Below are positions 21,887-29,632 of a stretch of 32,273 nucleotides of DNA, in pieces. The notes under the pieces were generated by a model, which had not been told where the DNA came from, ran no database searches, and saw only the letters and a list, made by a program, of their open reading frames with translations. Position 1 is the stretch's first letter. The number at the start of each line of letters is the position of its first letter. The stretch is from assembly GCA_029259795.1 (NCBI GenBank), contig JAJDEM010000246.1, positions 1-32,273 of the forward strand, given 5' to 3'. Made by a program: the position numbers and the translations under genes. The DNA comes from Planctomycetota bacterium. GTDB lineage: Bacteria; Planctomycetota; PLA2; JAEUHO01.

Positions 21887-22873
21887 CTATGGGGCGCCCA
21901 GGCGGCTTCCGAAGAACTCCTGGGCCTTTCCGAGCAGGTGCGGGAAGAACAGCCCCACCCCGACGTAGTGGCCTGTATCGATCGTGCGGGTCTCGGGGCG
22001 GCCTAGGGCCTCGCGCAGCGCCCACTGGGCGCTGGACGGCACCGAGTCGTCCTTGGTGGCGACGAACAAGAGGACGTCCTCTCGCGGCACGTGGCCGGCC
22101 AGGCGCAGCGGATCGGTGCGGATGCCCTGGGTGAGGCGCTGGCGGATGCCCTCGTTGGTCCAGCCACGCGCCGCCCGCACCTCCGCGAGGCCGCGCTGCA
22201 CCCGCCCCTCGCTCGAGTCGACCATCACATCGGCCAGGGGCCCGCCCGCGAAGACGAAGACCCCGGCGCGCACGCGTGGATCGATCGCCATCAACGAGAT
22301 CCCGAGCATCGCCCCCGCGCTCACGCCGAACACGCCGATGCGCCCGGCGTCGATCCGAGGATCGGTGGACAACCAGTCCAGCGCCTGGCGCTCGCGCATG
22401 ACGAGGAGCCGGAGCTCCTCCTCCGCAGCGTCCACCGAGCGATGCGGGTCGAAGCCGATGTCCTTGCGCGGCAGGATTGCCACCGCATAGCCCTGGCGGA
22501 TGAAGCCACTGCCGAACTCCGGCATGAGCAGGTTCGTGTTGTTGAGGATCGGCAGCAGCAAGACCAGCGGCAGCTTCTGCCCGGCGGGCCGCGGCAACCC
22601 GACGATGATCTCGATGGGGTCGTGGGCGTGGGGGACCTCGCTGAGCGCCGCCGGCACGCGGGCAGGCAGCTCGACGCGCCACCACTCCGTGTGGGCCTGG
22701 CGCGTGATGGGCTCGAGCAGCGTCGGGTGGGGGATCGGCCCCGGCGCGTCGTAGTAGCTGGAGGTCGTCGCGACCCGGCCGAGGCGCGCGCGCGCGTCGG
22801 TTCCGGGCGGCGTGTGGGCGCAGCCCGCGCCCAAGCTCACGAGAAAGGCGAGGGTGGCAACGGCGCGAAGCAT
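21887..22873 (-). CDS. Lipoprotein alpha/beta hydrolase (dienelactone hydrolase/peptidase-like)
   Basis: The 328-residue protein carries a lipoprotein signal: 'VATLAFLVSLGAGC' with Cys18 as the likely lipidated residue. The mature part is an alpha/beta hydrolase. The nucleophile elbow is 'GVFGVSAGAMLGI' (GxSxG). The acid is probably Asp in 'VATKDDSVP', and the catalytic His is in 'DTGHYVGVG'. The oxyanion side is 'PLVLLLPILNNTNLL', and 'GYAVAILPRKDIGFD' resembles the 'GY-x-V-x-x-x-x-x-RG' strand of esterases. A periplasmic esterase or acyl hydrolase tethered to a membrane is expected, but the substrate cannot be told. It lies upstream of the CorC-like gene on the same strand and is divergent from the ABC importer 147 bp away. 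Confidence 0.8.
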   Translation of the reverse strand: MLRAVATLAFLVSLGAGCAHTPPGTDARARLGRVATTSSYYDAPGPIPHPTLLEPITRQAHTEWWRVELPARVPAALSEVPHAHDPIEIIVGLPRPAGQKLPLVLLLPILNNTNLLMPEFGSGFIRQGYAVAILPRKDIGFDPHRSVDAAEEELRLLVMRERQALDWLSTDPRIDAGRIGVFGVSAGAMLGISLMAIDPRVRAGVFVFAGGPLADVMVDSSEGRVQRGLAEVRAARGWTNEGIRQRLTQGIRTDPLRLAGHVPREDVLLFVATKDDSVPSSAQWALREALGRPETRTIDTGHYVGVGLFFPHLLGKAQEFFGSRLGAP

Positions 22874-23020
22874 GGGCGCAGCCTACCTCTGGATGCACGG
22901 CCCGGCTCGCTTGGGGAATCGCCGCCGACTCGCCTTGACCCCCCGTCCCGGCCACCGGTACGATCCGCGCCGATCGCCCTGGAATCAGAGACTTTGCCTG
23001 GGCACGCGCGGGAGGTTTGT

Positions 23021-25036
23021 GTGAACGACAACCCCATTATGGGCCTGATCAAGGTGGGCGCCTTCGCCCTATTGGCCTTCTTCACGGCGATGGTCTTCTG
23101 GCAGCGCACCGAGCTCGAGGACAAGATCCAGGGCCTCACGACCAAGGTGAGCGGCCTCGAGGAGGCCACCGAGCGCCACACGAGTGCCGTCGAGCGCCTC
23201 GAGGCCAAGATCAAGGGCGGCGGTGGCGGTCTCACCAACGTCGCCGACGAGAAGCCCGCGGAGTTCTACGCCTGGGGCAAGACCCCGCCGCCGTGGGTCA
23301 AGGGCCGCGCCGCCGCGCTCTGGGGCAAGCACGGGGACAACTTCCTCCAGCCCGATCCCGACGAGCCGAAGTCGATCTCCATCGACGATCCGCGGGCAGA
23401 TCCCGACGGGACCATGACCCGCTACTACGGGAGCAATCCCCCCGACACGAACGCTGTGACGCTCAACGAGAGCGACTTCAACATGCGTATCCGCAAGACC
23501 TGCAGCGACTTGCTTGCCGTGGCGCACACGAAGAACCCCTACCGCTACGCGCCGAAGCTGGCCTACCGGGTGGAGCACTCGGCCGACCGCAAGCAGTGGG
23601 TGCTCTGGCTGCGCCCGGGCGTGAAGTGGCACACGCCCCAGGTCGACCTCGAGAAGTATCCGCACCTCAAGGGGGAGCACGAGTTCACAGCGGAGGACTG
23701 GGAATTCACCATGACCTGCGTCATGGACTCGACGGTGAACACCTCGCATCACCGCGCCTACTTCGAGGGCTTCGAGCGTGTCGAGATCGTGGATGATCAC
23801 TGCTTCATCATGCACTGGAGCAAGCCGACCTGGACTGCCATCGGCTCGAACCTGAACCTGCTTCCGCCGACTCCGAAGTTCGTTTACGGCTATGACGAGA
23901 GCGGGAATCCGATCGAGGAGGCCAGCCGCGGCCAACAGATCAACGAGCACTGGTTCGGCAAGGGCTATCACTACGTCGGCACGGGGCCGTACTACGTGCG
24001 CGAGTTCCGCAAGGAAGACGTCGTCATCTGCGAGCGCTTCAATGGCTACTGGGGTCCGGCACCCGCCATCAAGAAGCACGTGATGCCGGTGTTCTCTGGC
24101 GTTGCCGCCGCCCAGACCGAGTTCGAGGCCGGCCACTTCGCGCTGCAGGCCTACCGGGTCCCCACCTTCAAGAAGAAGGTCGAGACTCTGGACGCCTACA
24201 AGGAAGGCAAGATCGACAGTACGTGGTTCTGGTCTTCGTCCTTCAGCTACATCGGCTACAAGAATAGCCATCCGATCTTCAAGGACGTAAAGGTCCGGCG
24301 TGCAATGACCCACGCGTGCAACCGCGTGAAGATTCTCGACCTCGTCAATGAAGGCCGCGGAAGGATCCTGACGGGCCCCTCGTATTGGCGTGCGCCCACC
24401 GCGCCCAAGGACGTGCTCCCGCTCGCCTTCGACCTTGCGAAATCCGCAGCGCTACTCAAGGAAGCCGGCTGGGCCGACACGGACCAGGATGGCGTCCTCG
24501 ACAAGATCATCGACGGCAACAAGAAGAGCTTCGAGGTCGTCGCCAAGATCCCGAGCGGCGGATCTTGGATGCTGACAGCGTTCAAGGTCTTCAAGGAAGA
24601 TCTGCTGAAGGTCGGCGTGAAGCTCGAAGTCGAGACCCTCGTGTGGTCGCAGTACCTCAAGGAGGTGACCGAAGACCGCAACTTCGAGATCTGCGCGCTC
24701 GGCTGGAACACCAGCGGCTGGGACAACGACTTCACCCAGATCTGGAGCTCGACGATGATCGACGAGCCCAAGTCCAGCAACCACATCGAGTTCTCGGATC
24801 CCGAGGTCGACCGGCTCATCGAGAAGGCGCGCTTCACGTTCGAGGAGGAAGAGCGCATCAAGGTGCAGGGCGCGGTCCACCGCCGACTCAACGAGCTCCA
24901 GCCTTACACGTTCCTGTTCACCTTCGAGGCGAAGGTCGCGTGGTGGAAGGATCAGCTCTCGGACCTCAACGCCGGAAACCAGTGGTACACGCGACCGTTC
25001 CTGCGCCTGTGGCCTGTTTGCGTACCCAGGAAGTAG
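23021..25036 (+). CDS. Oligopeptide-type ABC transporter substrate-binding protein with membrane anchor and coiled-coil stalk
   Basis: I place the start at GTG 23021 because GGAGG (23011-23015) lies five bases upstream; the 981-residue track ORF extends artificially into the divergent gene. The 671-residue protein has a signal-anchor helix (~8-27, 'LIKVGAFALLAFFTAMVFWQ'), a heptad-like stretch (~29-65, 'ELEDKIQGLTTKVSGLEEAT') and a Gly5 hinge. A family 5 solute-binding fold follows: 'APKLAYRVEHSADRKQWVLW', 'LRPGVKWHTP', 'GTGPYYVREF', 'FKDVKVRRAMTHACNR', 'LKEAGWADTDQDGVLDKI'. No lipobox is present. The family delivers peptides, nickel or other small solutes to the permeases. The two permease genes follow 10 bp downstream and overlap. 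The anchor and stalk are unusual, since most members are lipoproteins or free periplasmic proteins. Confidence 0.88.
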   Translation: MNDNPIMGLIKVGAFALLAFFTAMVFWQRTELEDKIQGLTTKVSGLEEATERHTSAVERLEAKIKGGGGGLTNVADEKPAEFYAWGKTPPPWVKGRAAALWGKHGDNFLQPDPDEPKSISIDDPRADPDGTMTRYYGSNPPDTNAVTLNESDFNMRIRKTCSDLLAVAHTKNPYRYAPKLAYRVEHSADRKQWVLWLRPGVKWHTPQVDLEKYPHLKGEHEFTAEDWEFTMTCVMDSTVNTSHHRAYFEGFERVEIVDDHCFIMHWSKPTWTAIGSNLNLLPPTPKFVYGYDESGNPIEEASRGQQINEHWFGKGYHYVGTGPYYVREFRKEDVVICERFNGYWGPAPAIKKHVMPVFSGVAAAQTEFEAGHFALQAYRVPTFKKKVETLDAYKEGKIDSTWFWSSSFSYIGYKNSHPIFKDVKVRRAMTHACNRVKILDLVNEGRGRILTGPSYWRAPTAPKDVLPLAFDLAKSAALLKEAGWADTDQDGVLDKIIDGNKKSFEVVAKIPSGGSWMLTAFKVFKEDLLKVGVKLEVETLVWSQYLKEVTEDRNFEICALGWNTSGWDNDFTQIWSSTMIDEPKSSNHIEFSDPEVDRLIEKARFTFEEEERIKVQGAVHRRLNELQPYTFLFTFEAKVAWWKDQLSDLNAGNQWYTRPFLRLWPVCVPRK

Positions 25037-25046
25037 GCGGGCACCT

Positions 25047-26516
25047 GTGCTCACCTATGTAGTCAAGCGCGTCCTGATCATGATCCCGACGTTCTTCGGG
25101 GTCTCGCTGGCCATCTGGCTGGTCATGACGTCGGCGCCCGGTCGGCCGACCTCGGGACAGAGCCAGGGGCCAGGCGGCGGCGCCGATGGCGGCTCCAAGA
25201 TGGAGGGCCGCGCGGGCAAGAACGTGAGCGAGCGGATCTTCCGCCATCAGTTCGGCCTCAACCGGCCGCGCTTCTGGAACGACTGGGTTGCGCTGGAGAA
25301 GGACGAGGTCCTCGGCTTGGTCGTCACGCGGATGGAGGGCCCCGCAGAGCACGGCATCAAGGCCGTGACCAAGGCCTCGGACGCGCTGGAGAACTTCGAC
25401 CGCTTCGCTGTCCCTCCGCTCGTCGAACTCCTGCAAGAGACCGAAGGCAAGACCCAAGACGCCGTCCTTGGCTGGCTGCGTGCCAGTGCGTTCCAGTATC
25501 CGCCGCTCCTTGAGGACGGGAAGCAGCGTACCGATGCGGAGGTCGCGCGCGACCGCAAGATCGATCTCGAGAACAAGCGTCTCGATAGCGCTGAGTTGAA
25601 CTGGGAACCAGGCGCGTCGGCTCCAGAGCGCGCCTCCGTCGTGGCCAGCTGGAAGGCCTGGTGGGCCGAGCATCAATCGACGGCGCGCTGGAGCTATCTC
25701 GACGATGGCTGGGAGCGCACGAAACTGCGCTTCGCCGATACCCAGTTTGGCAAGTACTGGGCCAACCTCTTCTCCCTCGACTTCGGCAAGAGCTTCAAGA
25801 GCAACGAGCCGGTCGTCGACATCATCCTCGGCAAGCTCAAGTACAGCCTCTCGCTTGCGGTGCCGTCGTTCATCATCGCGTGGATCCTGGCTGTGCTACT
25901 CGGCGTGATGGGCGCCGCGAACCACAACAAGCCCTTCGATCAGGGCTCGGCGATCGTGCTGTTCATGCTCTACAGCATTCCAAGCTTTCTCATGGGCACG
26001 GTGTTGCAGCAGGCCTTCGCCGTGGACCTGGGCTGGTTCCCCGTTTCACGGTGGGAAAGCGTGGACGCCCAGTCTATGAATACGTGGGAGCAGTTCCTCG
26101 ACGTCATCACGCACCTCTGGCTGCCCATGATCTGCTACACCTACGGTTCGCTGGCGCTCATCTCGCGCCAGGCGCGCTCAGGCATGCTCGAGGTCCTCAG
26201 CAGCGACTTCATTCGTACCGCCTACGCGAAGGGCTGCACACGGCGACAGGTGATCTGGAAGCACGGCGTGCGCAACGGCATGATGCCGCTCATCACGATG
26301 CTTGGTACGGCGCTCCCGATTCTTCTCGCGGGCAGCGTCGTGATCGAGTCCATCTTCGGTATCCCGGGCTTTGGCAAGGCCATGCTCGACGCCATCCTGG
26401 CGAAGGACTACAACCTCGTCATGGGGGTCGCGCTGCTGTCGTCCGTGCTCACTCTCATCGGTCTCCTGATCGCTGACATCCTCTACGCCATCGTCGATCC
26501 GCGGGTGTCATACTGA
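25047..26516 (+). CDS. ABC transporter permease, DppB/OppB type, with large extracytoplasmic insertion
   Basis: GTG start, 489 residues, against the usual ~310-340. The start 'YVVKRVLIMIPTFFGVSLAI' and 'IFRHQFGLNRPRFWNDW' (~64-80) match the OppB N-terminus, and 'SLDFGKSFKSNEPVVDIIL' (~243-261) resumes the core. Between them lies an insertion of about 155 residues with HEAT-like helices ('FAVPPLVELLQETEGK', 'AVLGWLRASA') and a Trp-rich 'SWKAWWAEHQSTARW' segment. The remaining core has the permease EAA-like loop 'RTAYAKGCTRRQVIWKHGVR' and 'GSVVIESIFGIPGFGKAMLDAI'. The insertion would lie in the first outer loop, where it could contact the binding protein. It ends in TGATG with the next permease. 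Confidence 0.9.
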   Translation: MLTYVVKRVLIMIPTFFGVSLAIWLVMTSAPGRPTSGQSQGPGGGADGGSKMEGRAGKNVSERIFRHQFGLNRPRFWNDWVALEKDEVLGLVVTRMEGPAEHGIKAVTKASDALENFDRFAVPPLVELLQETEGKTQDAVLGWLRASAFQYPPLLEDGKQRTDAEVARDRKIDLENKRLDSAELNWEPGASAPERASVVASWKAWWAEHQSTARWSYLDDGWERTKLRFADTQFGKYWANLFSLDFGKSFKSNEPVVDIILGKLKYSLSLAVPSFIIAWILAVLLGVMGAANHNKPFDQGSAIVLFMLYSIPSFLMGTVLQQAFAVDLGWFPVSRWESVDAQSMNTWEQFLDVITHLWLPMICYTYGSLALISRQARSGMLEVLSSDFIRTAYAKGCTRRQVIWKHGVRNGMMPLITMLGTALPILLAGSVVIESIFGIPGFGKAMLDAILAKDYNLVMGVALLSSVLTLIGLLIADILYAIVDPRVSY

Positions 26517-27898
26517 TGGCCGGCAACGTAGAGCCCCCGACCCCGCACAGCCACGGCGAGACCCAGTGGCAGATCGCCTACCGGCAGTTCCGGAAGCGAG
26601 GCTCGGCCGTCTGGGGCCTTCTGGGCGTCCGGATTCTGTTCTATCTGGCTGTCTTCGCACCGGTTCTCTGTTGCGGCCTTCCGCTCGCGTGGCGGGAGCC
26701 CGGCGGCTCGTTGACCTTCCCGTGGTTGGCCAAGGTGTTCGATCGCCTCTACTGGGCCAATGGCGTCGATCGGTTCTTCAATCTTCTGATGTTCGTTGTG
26801 GTCGTCTGGTGGATTGTGCAACTCGTCCTGCACCTGACGTTGCCGGACCCGGCCGCACGGGCCCGCGCGCGCGGCAAGGCCATGCGGTGGGCCATGGGTG
26901 CTGTCGTCGTGCTTGGCCTCTTGCAGGGCTTCAAGGTGCCACCCTTGTGGTCCAGCGAGCCGTACACGGACTATCAAGAGCTCTCCGTCCGCTACTCGGC
27001 CCAGCAGGAACTCGCCGAGCAGCGCCTGCTAGCGATCGCTGTGGAGCAAGAGACGGCGACCCCCGACGAGAGCGCCACGCTTGACGAGGAACGCAAGACC
27101 GTGGCCGCCCGCCTTGCCGACCTCGAGGGTCGCACGGAGCTCTTCACGTTCGTGCCGTTCGGCCACCGCGAGCAGAGCGCCTTGGGATCCGTGGATCGCT
27201 TCCGCGGACCGATGGAGCGCTCAACTCACGGCTTCCATGTGCTGGGCACCGCGCTCGAGGGCCAGGATGTGCTTGCGCAGTTGCTCTATGGCACGCGCAT
27301 CTCGCTTACCGTCGGGCTGCTGGCCGTCGCGATCTACGTCACGATCGGCCTGATTCTTGGCGGCATCGCCGGCTTCGTTGGGGGGACCACCGATCTTCTG
27401 ATCATGCGGCTCGTCGAAATCGTGATGTCGGTGCCGGGGCTGTTCCTGATCCTCACGATCATCGCGCTGTTCAACAACCGGTCGATCTTCATGATCATGA
27501 TCGCCATCGGAATCGTCGGGTGGACAGGGATTGCACGTCTCGTGCGCGGCGAGTTCATCCGCGAGCGCGGCAAGGACTACGTGGCGGCGGCACGCAGCTT
27601 GGGCTTCTCCGGTCCGCGCATCCTTTTCCGTCACATCATGCCGAATGCCGTCGCGCCGGTCATCGTCGCCGCATCCTTTGGCGTGGCCTCTGCCATCATC
27701 GTCGAGTCCACGCTGTCGTTCCTCGGACTGGGCGACACCAACGTGCCCTCCTGGGGCCAGATGCTCAACGTGGGCCGCGAGAACGGGGAGTGGCACCTGA
27801 TCATCGTGCCGGGCTTGGCGATCTTCGTCACGGTCACGATGCTGAACCTCGTCGGCGACGGGCTGCGCGATGCCCTCGACCCGAAGATGAGGAAATAG
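26516..27898 (+). CDS. ABC transporter permease, DppC/OppC type, with extra transmembrane pair
   Basis: The 460-residue protein starts one base before the upstream stop ends (TGATG), implying translational coupling. The usual OppC N-terminal helix (~35-58) is followed by two extra hydrophobic helices (~88-106 'RFFNLLMFVVVVWWIVQLVL' and ~125-142). A charged, coiled-coil-like segment (~155-205) comes before the family motif 'HVLGTALEGQDVLAQLLYGT' (normally GTD-x-x-GRD). The core then follows with the EAA loop 'DYVAAARSLGFSGPRILFRH', 'PNAVAPVIVAASFGVASAII' and 'ESTLSFLGLGDTNVPSWGQM'. No DppD/DppF-type ATPase genes follow, so the ATPases must be encoded elsewhere or shared with another importer. 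The additions match the enlarged partner permease and suggest a specialised complex. Confidence 0.9.
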   Translation: MAGNVEPPTPHSHGETQWQIAYRQFRKRGSAVWGLLGVRILFYLAVFAPVLCCGLPLAWREPGGSLTFPWLAKVFDRLYWANGVDRFFNLLMFVVVVWWIVQLVLHLTLPDPAARARARGKAMRWAMGAVVVLGLLQGFKVPPLWSSEPYTDYQELSVRYSAQQELAEQRLLAIAVEQETATPDESATLDEERKTVAARLADLEGRTELFTFVPFGHREQSALGSVDRFRGPMERSTHGFHVLGTALEGQDVLAQLLYGTRISLTVGLLAVAIYVTIGLILGGIAGFVGGTTDLLIMRLVEIVMSVPGLFLILTIIALFNNRSIFMIMIAIGIVGWTGIARLVRGEFIRERGKDYVAAARSLGFSGPRILFRHIMPNAVAPVIVAASFGVASAIIVESTLSFLGLGDTNVPSWGQMLNVGRENGEWHLIIVPGLAIFVTVTMLNLVGDGLRDALDPKMRK

Positions 27899-27950
27899 TC
27901 CGCACGGCGGCCCGCCGAGCGACCGACTCCACTAGGTAGGAGCGCCTGCC

Positions 27951-29564
27951 TTGTCCGATCCGTCCGCCGCGCCTGAGCCCTCTCGACCGGATCGCGCTGC
28001 CGAGCCGGTCGCGAAGCCCGCGGGCAAGGTCGCGGCTGCGACGATGTGCTCGCGGGTCACCGGACTGCTCCGGGAAGCCGTGTTCGCGGCGCTCTTTGCC
28101 ACCCGGGGCGTTGCGGACGCCTACGTGCTGGCATTCCGCATTCCCAACCTGTTGCGCGACTTCTTTGCCGAGGGCGCCCTGGCCTCGGCCTTCGTCCCTG
28201 CCTTCGCCGAGGCGAAGGAGAAGGAGGGCGAGGCGCGCGCATTCGAGCTCGCCCGGCGGGTGCTCGGCACGCTGGGAGCGCTCGCGGCCTTGGTCGTGCT
28301 CCTGGGCATCGTCTTCGCCCCGGCGGTCGTTTCGCTGATCGCGATGGACGCGCGCGTTGAGTGGCGTCCCCTGACGATCCAACTCACGCGCATCATGTTC
28401 CCGTTCCTGCTGCTCGTCGCGTGGGCATCCGTGGCCATGGGCATTCTCAACACCTACCGGCGCTACTTCGTGCCGGCCGTTGCGCCGATGTTCTTCAACC
28501 TCATCGCCGTGGTCAGCGGCTCCGTCCTGCTCCTGCTCGATCTGGGGGAGACCGACGCAGCCGTGGTCTGGTCGGTCTTCGTCGTGGTGGGGGGGCTGGC
28601 TCAGTTGCTCGTGCAGCTCCCAGCGCTGCGGGCGATCGGGTTCCGCTTCCGCCCTCAGCTCGACCTGCGCTTGCGCGACCCGGGCCTGCGCAAGATCGTG
28701 CGGCGGATGGGGCCCGTGCTGCTCTCGCTGACTGCGACCAACGTGATGATCCTCATCACCACCGTCCTCGCTTGGCAAACGGAGGGCTGGGCCTCGTCGC
28801 TGCACTACGCCTTCCGTTTGGTGCATCTTCCGATCGGCGTGGTCGGTGTTGCCGTTGGAACGATCGTGCTCGCGGCCGGTGCCCGGCGCTCGGCCGTGAA
28901 TGACGTCGAGGGACTCAACGACATCGTGCGCCGGGGGCTGCGGCTGAACTGGTTCCTTGCGCTGCCCGCCGCGGTCGGACTCTTCGTCCTGGCCGAGCCC
29001 ATCGTGCGGCTCATCTATCAGCGGGGGACGTTCGACGCAGCCAGCACGGCGTCCGTGGCCGAGGCCCTGCGCTACTACGCGGGCGGCATCGTCTTCTACG
29101 CGGGGATCAAGGCCGCAGCCCCGCACTTCCTCGTGCGGGGCGATACCCGCACGCCCATGCTCTGCTCCCTGCTCGGGATCGCGGCCAACCTCATCGTGGC
29201 CCTGAGCCTCGTTGGCCCGCTGGGCATGCGAGCGTTGGCGTTGGCGGTCGCGGTGGGCGCCGCGACGAACTATCTCGCGCTGCGCTTCTTGGCCCGGCGA
29301 CGCTTCGGTCCGGGCTCCGGGCCCGGAGGCGGCTTTCTCCTGCGCTGCGGCGTCGCCGCGATCCTCTTGGGGGGCGCGGGAGCGTTCCTCGGCTCGGCGT
29401 GGCTCACCGGTGACCAAGCCGTGGCGAACGGCTGGCTCCGTGCGGCCCTGACCCTGGGGCTCGTTGCCGCGCTCGGCCTGCTGTATCTCTTTGTCGCAGC
29501 ACGACTTGGGATTGAAGAGGGGGCCTGGGTGCGGGCGCGGCTGCGGCGCGGCCGGGGCGCGTGA
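27951..29564 (+). CDS. murJ: Lipid II flippase MurJ (MviN)
   Basis: TTG start with GGAG about 8 bases upstream; 537 residues, close to the usual 510-530. The N-terminal core has the MurJ signature: 'SRVTGLLREAVFAALFATRG', then 'ADAYVLAFRIPNLLRDFFAE' and 'GALASAFVPAFAEAKEKEGE'. The rest is polytopic with MurJ-like 'IMFPFLLLVAWASVAMGILN', 'AVAPMFFNLIAVV', 'VVGVAVGTIVLAAGAR' and 'LAEPIVRLIYQRGTFD'. MurJ moves lipid II from the inner to the outer face of the cytoplasmic membrane for peptidoglycan synthesis, and its product undecaprenyl diphosphate is later recycled by UppP, also in this window. Presence of MurJ is informative because peptidoglycan was long questioned in planctomycetes. It lies 52 bp after the permease gene and 68 bp before the LptD-like gene. 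Confidence 0.96.
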   Translation: MSDPSAAPEPSRPDRAAEPVAKPAGKVAAATMCSRVTGLLREAVFAALFATRGVADAYVLAFRIPNLLRDFFAEGALASAFVPAFAEAKEKEGEARAFELARRVLGTLGALAALVVLLGIVFAPAVVSLIAMDARVEWRPLTIQLTRIMFPFLLLVAWASVAMGILNTYRRYFVPAVAPMFFNLIAVVSGSVLLLLDLGETDAAVVWSVFVVVGGLAQLLVQLPALRAIGFRFRPQLDLRLRDPGLRKIVRRMGPVLLSLTATNVMILITTVLAWQTEGWASSLHYAFRLVHLPIGVVGVAVGTIVLAAGARRSAVNDVEGLNDIVRRGLRLNWFLALPAAVGLFVLAEPIVRLIYQRGTFDAASTASVAEALRYYAGGIVFYAGIKAAAPHFLVRGDTRTPMLCSLLGIAANLIVALSLVGPLGMRALALAVAVGAATNYLALRFLARRRFGPGSGPGGGFLLRCGVAAILLGGAGAFLGSAWLTGDQAVANGWLRAALTLGLVAALGLLYLFVAARLGIEEGAWVRARLRRGRGA

Positions 29565-29632
29565 CCGGGCCCGGCCGACGCTATCCTGACGCCGATCGTG
29601 TGGGCGCCACGGGGGGTGCCCGCGGAGGGTGC

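Noticed and set aside
3561-22990. Shared 11-mer CCTGGAATCAG before the ECF sigma gene (3561) and before the ABC binding protein (about 22979)
   Set aside because: It is suggestive as a common promoter element, but many chance 11-base matches are expected in 32 kb, and the distances to the start codons differ.
22091-23020. N-terminal 310 codons of the 981-residue ORF listed for the binding protein
   Set aside because: This part is antisense to the lipoprotein hydrolase and crosses the intergenic region. GTG 23021 has GGAGG at correct spacing and begins a sensible signal-anchor.
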